The position numbers and the translations under genes were made by a program. This document shows positions 6,171-8,843 of a stretch of DNA of 8,843 bases, in pieces (position 1 is the first letter of the stretch; every line of letters begins with the position of its first letter). The stretch lies in the NCBI GenBank assembly GCA_955652845.1, contig CATPBY010000182.1, forward strand, positions 1 through 8,843, given 5' to 3'. Below the pieces are notes generated by a model. That model had not been told where the DNA came from, ran no database searches, and worked only from the letters and a program-made list of their open reading frames with translations. The stretch comes from an uncultured Terriglobales bacterium. GTDB lineage: Bacteria > Acidobacteriota > Terriglobia > Terriglobales > Acidobacteriaceae.

Positions 6171-6446
6171 AAATCGTCCTCCAGCGATCGAGGGGACGAT
6201 AGAAATGCTATCACTGGCTTTCACGGGCGTTGCGTCTTTCTGCAAATAGCGTATGTCTTCGTCATTAAGATAAACGTTGACGAAAGCCCGCAGCTTGCCG
6301 TCGTCAGTATAAAGATGGCGGCGCAGATCAGGGTGCTGCGCAACCAGTCCGGAAAGGGCTTCGCCAATGGTCGAAGCTTCCACCTCGATGGCCGGCTGTT
6401 TTCCTGCATACTGGCGAAGCGGCGTGGGAATGTGGATCTTGGGCAT
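6156..6446 (-). CDS. cysO: CysO/ThiS/MoaD-like sulfur carrier protein with a C-terminal extension after Gly-Gly
   Basis: The protein is a small beta-grasp carrier whose C-terminal glycine would be adenylated and converted to a thiocarboxylate to donate sulfur. The product is 96 aa from ATG 6446. Seen are IHIPTPLRQYAG (4-15), the carrier core LRAFVNVYLNDEDIRYLQ (52-69) and the end SDSISIVPSIAGG (78-90). This closely follows the layout of M. tuberculosis CysO (RFVNIYVNDEDVRF...VTILPAVAGG), which stops at GG. Here six residues (RFDFRL) follow GG before the TAG. The start at 6446 fits the family but lacks a ribosome site. A GTG at 6482 with GGGAG at short spacing would add 12 residues and is a real alternative. 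Neighbours are mec upstream and moeZ downstream, as expected for the cysteine route. Confidence 0.88.
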   Translation of the reverse strand: MPKIHIPTPLRQYAGKQPAIEVEASTIGEALSGLVAQHPDLRRHLYTDDGKLRAFVNVYLNDEDIRYLQKDATPVKASDSISIVPSIAGGRFDFRL

Positions 6447-6496
6447 GGATAGATGATGCCACAACCACGCTGCCGGATTCACCTGCTCCCATGTGG

Positions 6497-6600
6497 CGCG
6501 GGCGCCCTCGCCCGCGGGGCCCTCTGAAAGGGAAAGATAGATGTTTAATTTACTCGCTATTTGTGGGCCCGTTATCCGCGCGAACTTTCGCGAGGGGCCC
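6497..6600 (-). repeat. GC-rich hairpins between mec and cysO
   Basis: CGCGGGCG (6497-6504) and CGCCCGCG (6509-6516) form an 8-bp stem with a 4-nt loop. A second long hairpin pairs GGGCCC (6565-6570) with GGGCCC (6595-6600) around an inner CGCGA/TCGCG stem (6579-6583 with 6588-6592). A third GGGGCCC lies at 6516-6522. No T-run follows on the minus strand, so these are not ordinary terminators. They could be mRNA processing or stability elements, or a dispersed GC-rich repeat. Confidence 0.5.
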
Positions 6601-6613
6601 GCGCCGCATCGGC

Positions 6614-7045
6614 TTAGCCAACCTCAATCTTCTCATCCACTAACTTCTTATCATTCTCATCAGTGCCCGTCAGTTCGAAGGAGTTCGTCAACACGGCTTT
6701 CCCTTTTTCCACGCTGGTAATCACGTAAGAACAGCCGAACCAATGAGCTTCGGCGAGATCGGTCGGGGACCATTGTGCCGGATGGTCGGGATGCGAGTGG
6801 TAGAAGCCGACGATGTCTTCTTCGCGCTCCCGGCCTTCACGTTGGATGCGAACCAGATCTTTTGGATCGATGTTGTAGCGGTTGTGAGCAGAGTCAGTTC
6901 GGGTATTGCCAGCCGGTGCCGCCGACGCAACCGTTCGGATGTCGCCGTCCATCTGTCCGAGCAACACTCCACAGCATTCGTGCGGATAGGTCTTCTCACC
7001 ATGATGACGAAGTGAATCGTAAACGGATTGTGGAATCTTCAGCAC
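6614..7045 (-). CDS. mec: JAMM/MPN+ metalloprotease, Mec-like
   Basis: The protein is a zinc-dependent isopeptidase/peptidase of the Mov34/MPN/PAD-1 class. In M. tuberculosis, Mec cuts cysteine from the CysO-cysteine adduct. The product is 143 aa, the normal size for a stand-alone bacterial JAMM protein. All motif residues are present: E23 in YPHECCGVLLG, then H83, H85, S93 and D96 in HSHPDHPAQWSPTD (HxH-x7-S-x2-D). HNRYNIDPKDLVRIQRE (54-70) is the usual segment before the motif. The gene starts 86 bp after cysM ends and is followed 167 bp later by the carrier gene. The placement supports a role in releasing cysteine. In other bacteria (QbsD-type enzymes of thioacid biosynthesis) JAMM proteases instead trim extra residues from a carrier to expose Gly-Gly, which is of interest given the extended carrier here. 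Confidence 0.92.
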   Translation of the reverse strand: MLKIPQSVYDSLRHHGEKTYPHECCGVLLGQMDGDIRTVASAAPAGNTRTDSAHNRYNIDPKDLVRIQREGREREEDIVGFYHSHPDHPAQWSPTDLAEAHWFGCSYVITSVEKGKAVLTNSFELTGTDENDKKLVDEKIEVG

Positions 7046-7131
7046 CGCTTGGAATCAGAAGCAAAAAGTCAGAATCCAGAAGCAACACCCGCGTATCTCT
7101 TAACTTCGGCGTTTTAGTTCCGGCTTCTACC

Positions 7132-8142
7132 TCAGTCTTTGCTCTCTTCCCAGAATCTTTCACTCAGATACTTGTCGCCGGAGTCGCACAGGATAGTCAC
7201 AAAGACTGCACGCTCGTTCTTTTTCAGTTGCCGCGCGATTTGAAGGCAACCAACAACCGCCGCGGCCGCGGAGATCCCTACCAGCAGGCCTTCTTCGCGC
7301 GCCAGGCGCATGGCCATGGCGTAAGCGTCTTCGGTCGAAATACCAAGGTCCTGATCCGCCAGCGAAGCATCGTAAATTTTCGGGACAATGGCGCTGGCCA
7401 TGTGTTTGGCGCCTTCGATTCCGTGGAAAGGAGAACTGGGTTGCAGCGAGATGCAGCGAATTTGGGGGTTCAATTCTTTAAGACGCCGGGTGGTGCCAAC
7501 AAAAGTTCCGCTGGTCCCCATCATGGAAAGAAAATGAGTGAGACGGCCTTCTGTCTGTTGCCAGATCTCGTTGGCGGTGCCGTGATAATGGGCCCGCCAA
7601 TTGGCATCGTTCGCGTATTGATTGGCGTAGAAATATTTTTCAGGATCTCCCGCATACAATTCACGCGCCCTGCGAATCGCTCCATCCGAGCCGTCGTTAG
7701 GATCCGTATAAATGATGTTAGCGCCATACGCTAGCAGGATTCGTTTGCGTTCTATCGAAACATTTCCCGGCATGCAGAGCGTTACCGGGAATCCCTTGGC
7801 CGCTCCGATCATGGCGTAGGCGATGCCAGTATTTCCGCTGGTAGAATCCAGCAAGACTTTGCCGGGGCCAAACTCCCCGCTGGACCGCGCCTCGGCGACG
7901 ATGTTGGACGCGGCGCGGTCCTTGACCGATCCGCCGGGATTGCACCACTCGGCTTTACCCAGAATTTGAATGCCGGGGAAGTCCGCGGCTACGCGCTCCA
8001 GCCGCAACAATGGCGTATTCCCGATGCGATCCAAACTGCGCTGGCCAAACTGGCTGGAGTCGTCCACAAGTGGGCGGGCTTCTTTGGCGGTCTTGACTGG
8101 ATAGTTCAGCGCTTTCTTCGGCTTAGAGGACACTTCTCGCAT
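7132..8142 (-). CDS. cysM: PLP-dependent cysteine synthase, CysM/CysK family
   Basis: The enzyme is a fold-type II PLP enzyme that makes cysteine from an activated serine. With the neighbouring carrier the sulfur donor is probably CysO thiocarboxylate and the acceptor O-phosphoserine, as in M. tuberculosis CysM. From ATG 8142 it is 336 aa. Landmarks in that numbering are RIGNTPLLRL (39-48), the PLP lysine K74 in NPGGSVKDRA, the substrate loop DSTSGNTGIAYA (99-110), the phosphate-binding GTSGTF (209-214), HGIEGAKHM (240-248), GISAAAA (289-295) and CDSGDKYLSERFW (319-331). A TTG at 8181 would add 13 residues. Neither start has a strong ribosome site. Substrate choice cannot be read with certainty, and an O-acetylserine sulfhydrylase is the alternative. 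It is the first gene of the cluster, behind a TATAAT promoter. Confidence 0.93.
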   Translation of the reverse strand: MREVSSKPKKALNYPVKTAKEARPLVDDSSQFGQRSLDRIGNTPLLRLERVAADFPGIQILGKAEWCNPGGSVKDRAASNIVAEARSSGEFGPGKVLLDSTSGNTGIAYAMIGAAKGFPVTLCMPGNVSIERKRILLAYGANIIYTDPNDGSDGAIRRARELYAGDPEKYFYANQYANDANWRAHYHGTANEIWQQTEGRLTHFLSMMGTSGTFVGTTRRLKELNPQIRCISLQPSSPFHGIEGAKHMASAIVPKIYDASLADQDLGISTEDAYAMAMRLAREEGLLVGISAAAAVVGCLQIARQLKKNERAVFVTILCDSGDKYLSERFWEESKD

Positions 8143-8215
8143 AACTTCAGGACGGAACCGTGACCATAGTAATGTTTGCAAAAGACAAAAGCAGGAGTCA
8201 GCTATGAGAAGTTAG

Positions 8216-8243
8216 ATTATAAAGGAGCAGGGCAGGATGCGAA
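8216..8243 (-). promoter_or_regulatory. Sigma70-like promoter for the cysM-mec-cysO-moeZ cluster
   Basis: On the minus strand TTCGCA (8243-8238, 4 of 6 to TTGACA) is followed by 16 nt and a perfect TATAAT (8221-8216). Transcription would start near 8208, leaving an untranslated leader of about 65 nt to ATG 8142. No other promoter as good is seen inside the cluster, which supports co-transcription, though the gaps of 72-167 bp leave room for internal ones. Confidence 0.55.
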
Positions 8244-8317
8244 GAAGATGCCTCCCCGCCCCTTTTCTGGAATCCGGCATCTAAGCTATCGAGGGACGAA
8301 GAGGGTGAGCACAAGGA

Positions 8318-8797
8318 ATGTCAACCAAGGTAGAACATCGGAGTTATGAAGAGGCGCTGAGCTGGCTGCGCGAGCGAGGCTTTGATTTACTTGAGGCTCC
8401 CGGCATGCAGGGACGCGTGTTCATCAGAAAATATAATGTTTCTGCTGCGCTCCAGAAGAACGGCGACGATGGCGTGAAGATTTTCGCCTATCCCGGTTAC
8501 TTGATTGGCAGCGAAATTTCCAAGCTGGTTAATCGAGGCTACCAGCAGTTTCTCAAGACCGCCAAAACTGAAGTGCCGGCCACGGCAGATCATTTGAAAG
8601 CGCTGCAGCAGTTCACCGAAGAGTTGAAAGAAGGGTTGGGATTGCCCAGTCTCTATAACGAATCTTTGGGCACCGTGAGCGAGTCCTATCACTACGACCG
8701 CGTCGAGGACCGCGATAAGCCTGCCGCAAATAAGCCCAAACGCCCATGGGAAGTAGCAGGCGCAAAAGCTGCGATTGCCAAAAAGGGCCGCGGCTAA
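8318..8797 (+). CDS. Conserved-looking cytoplasmic protein of unknown function
   Basis: The product is 159 aa with no signal peptide or membrane helix. The N-terminal part (HRSYEEALSWLRERGFDLLEAPG, then GRVFIRKYNVSAALQKNGDDGVKIFAYPGYLIGSEISKLVNRGYQQFLKT, about 7-81) looks folded. A helical stretch follows (LKALQQFTEELKEGLGLPSLYNESLGT, about 93-119). The tail is basic and low in complexity (DKPAANKPKRPWEVAGAKAAIAKKGRG), possibly unstructured and able to touch nucleic acid. I do not recognise a named family. The start is fixed by an in-frame TGA 9 nt upstream (8303-8305 region) and by the sensible N-terminus. AAGGA abuts the ATG directly, so ribosome spacing is abnormal. It is divergent from cysM. 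Nothing links it to sulfur metabolism beyond position. Confidence 0.8.
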   Translation: MSTKVEHRSYEEALSWLRERGFDLLEAPGMQGRVFIRKYNVSAALQKNGDDGVKIFAYPGYLIGSEISKLVNRGYQQFLKTAKTEVPATADHLKALQQFTEELKEGLGLPSLYNESLGTVSESYHYDRVEDRDKPAANKPKRPWEVAGAKAAIAKKGRG

Positions 8798-8843
8798 AAA
8801 CTCCGTCAGCCGTAAAATTCTTCTATTTCGATTAACCTTTTGC

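Noticed and set aside
6775..7734. Plus-strand open frame of 319 codons antisense to mec and cysM
   Set aside because: It lies opposite two genes with complete catalytic motifs. Its own translation is Arg/Ser/His-rich with no recognisable domain, typical of an antisense shadow in moderate-GC DNA.
8224..8270. Hairpin plus CCCCTTTTCT as a plus-strand terminator
   Set aside because: The stem has a mismatch and a long loop, and no plus-strand gene lies upstream that would need a terminator.

Overview
The window looks like chromosomal DNA of an acidobacterium, probably a Koribacter/Terriglobia-type soil lineage. This rests on protein character: several small exported or lineage-type proteins of unknown function resemble families I associate with acidobacteria, above all the one at 4423-4812. 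GC content is moderate. There are no insertion sequences, phage genes, CRISPR arrays, tRNAs or rRNAs. The taxonomic call is an inference from memory of these families, not a search result.

Layout, left to right. 1-428 (+) is the 3' end of a gene that begins outside the window. 542-976 (+) encodes a small secreted protein, closed by a hairpin terminator at 994-1031. Three minus-strand genes follow. Read in transcription order they are an exported protein of unknown function (3935->3270), gatB of the tRNA amidotransferase (3226->1748), and a single-pass membrane protein (1656->1024). Both the first gene and gatB have a perfect TATAAT box only 7-8 nt before the ATG, which suggests leaderless or nearly leaderless transcripts. 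A 487-bp gap (3936-4422) holds a potentially structured RNA (4209-4311) and a cluster of dyads. These lead into a plus-strand gene for a small exported acidobacterial protein (4423-4812), which ends at a hairpin terminator.

The main functional unit is a minus-strand cluster from 8181 to 4912: a cysteine synthase (cysM type), a JAMM/Mec metalloprotease, a ThiS/MoaD-like sulfur carrier (CysO type) and a MoeZ-like adenylyltransferase-rhodanese. This is the gene set of the sulfur-carrier-protein route to cysteine known from Mycobacterium tuberculosis. In that route MoeZ activates and thiolates the carrier's C-terminal Gly-Gly, CysM joins the thiocarboxylate to O-phosphoserine, and Mec releases cysteine from the carrier. 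A sigma70-like promoter lies upstream of cysM (8216-8243), and a hairpin with a T-rich tail lies after moeZ.

Two oddities affect this pathway. The moeZ reading frame is broken by an apparent 1-nt deletion near 5397, which puts the two halves of its CxxC...CxxC zinc site in different frames. The carrier does not end at Gly-Gly but runs on for six residues (RFDFRL), and one base change would restore a stop directly after GG. The added codons lie in a TTTCAGAT-type inverted repeat between cysO and moeZ. Either both are defects or assembly errors, or the carrier is made as a precursor that needs trimming, for which the neighbouring JAMM protease is the obvious candidate.

The right end carries a divergent plus-strand gene of unknown function (8318-8797).
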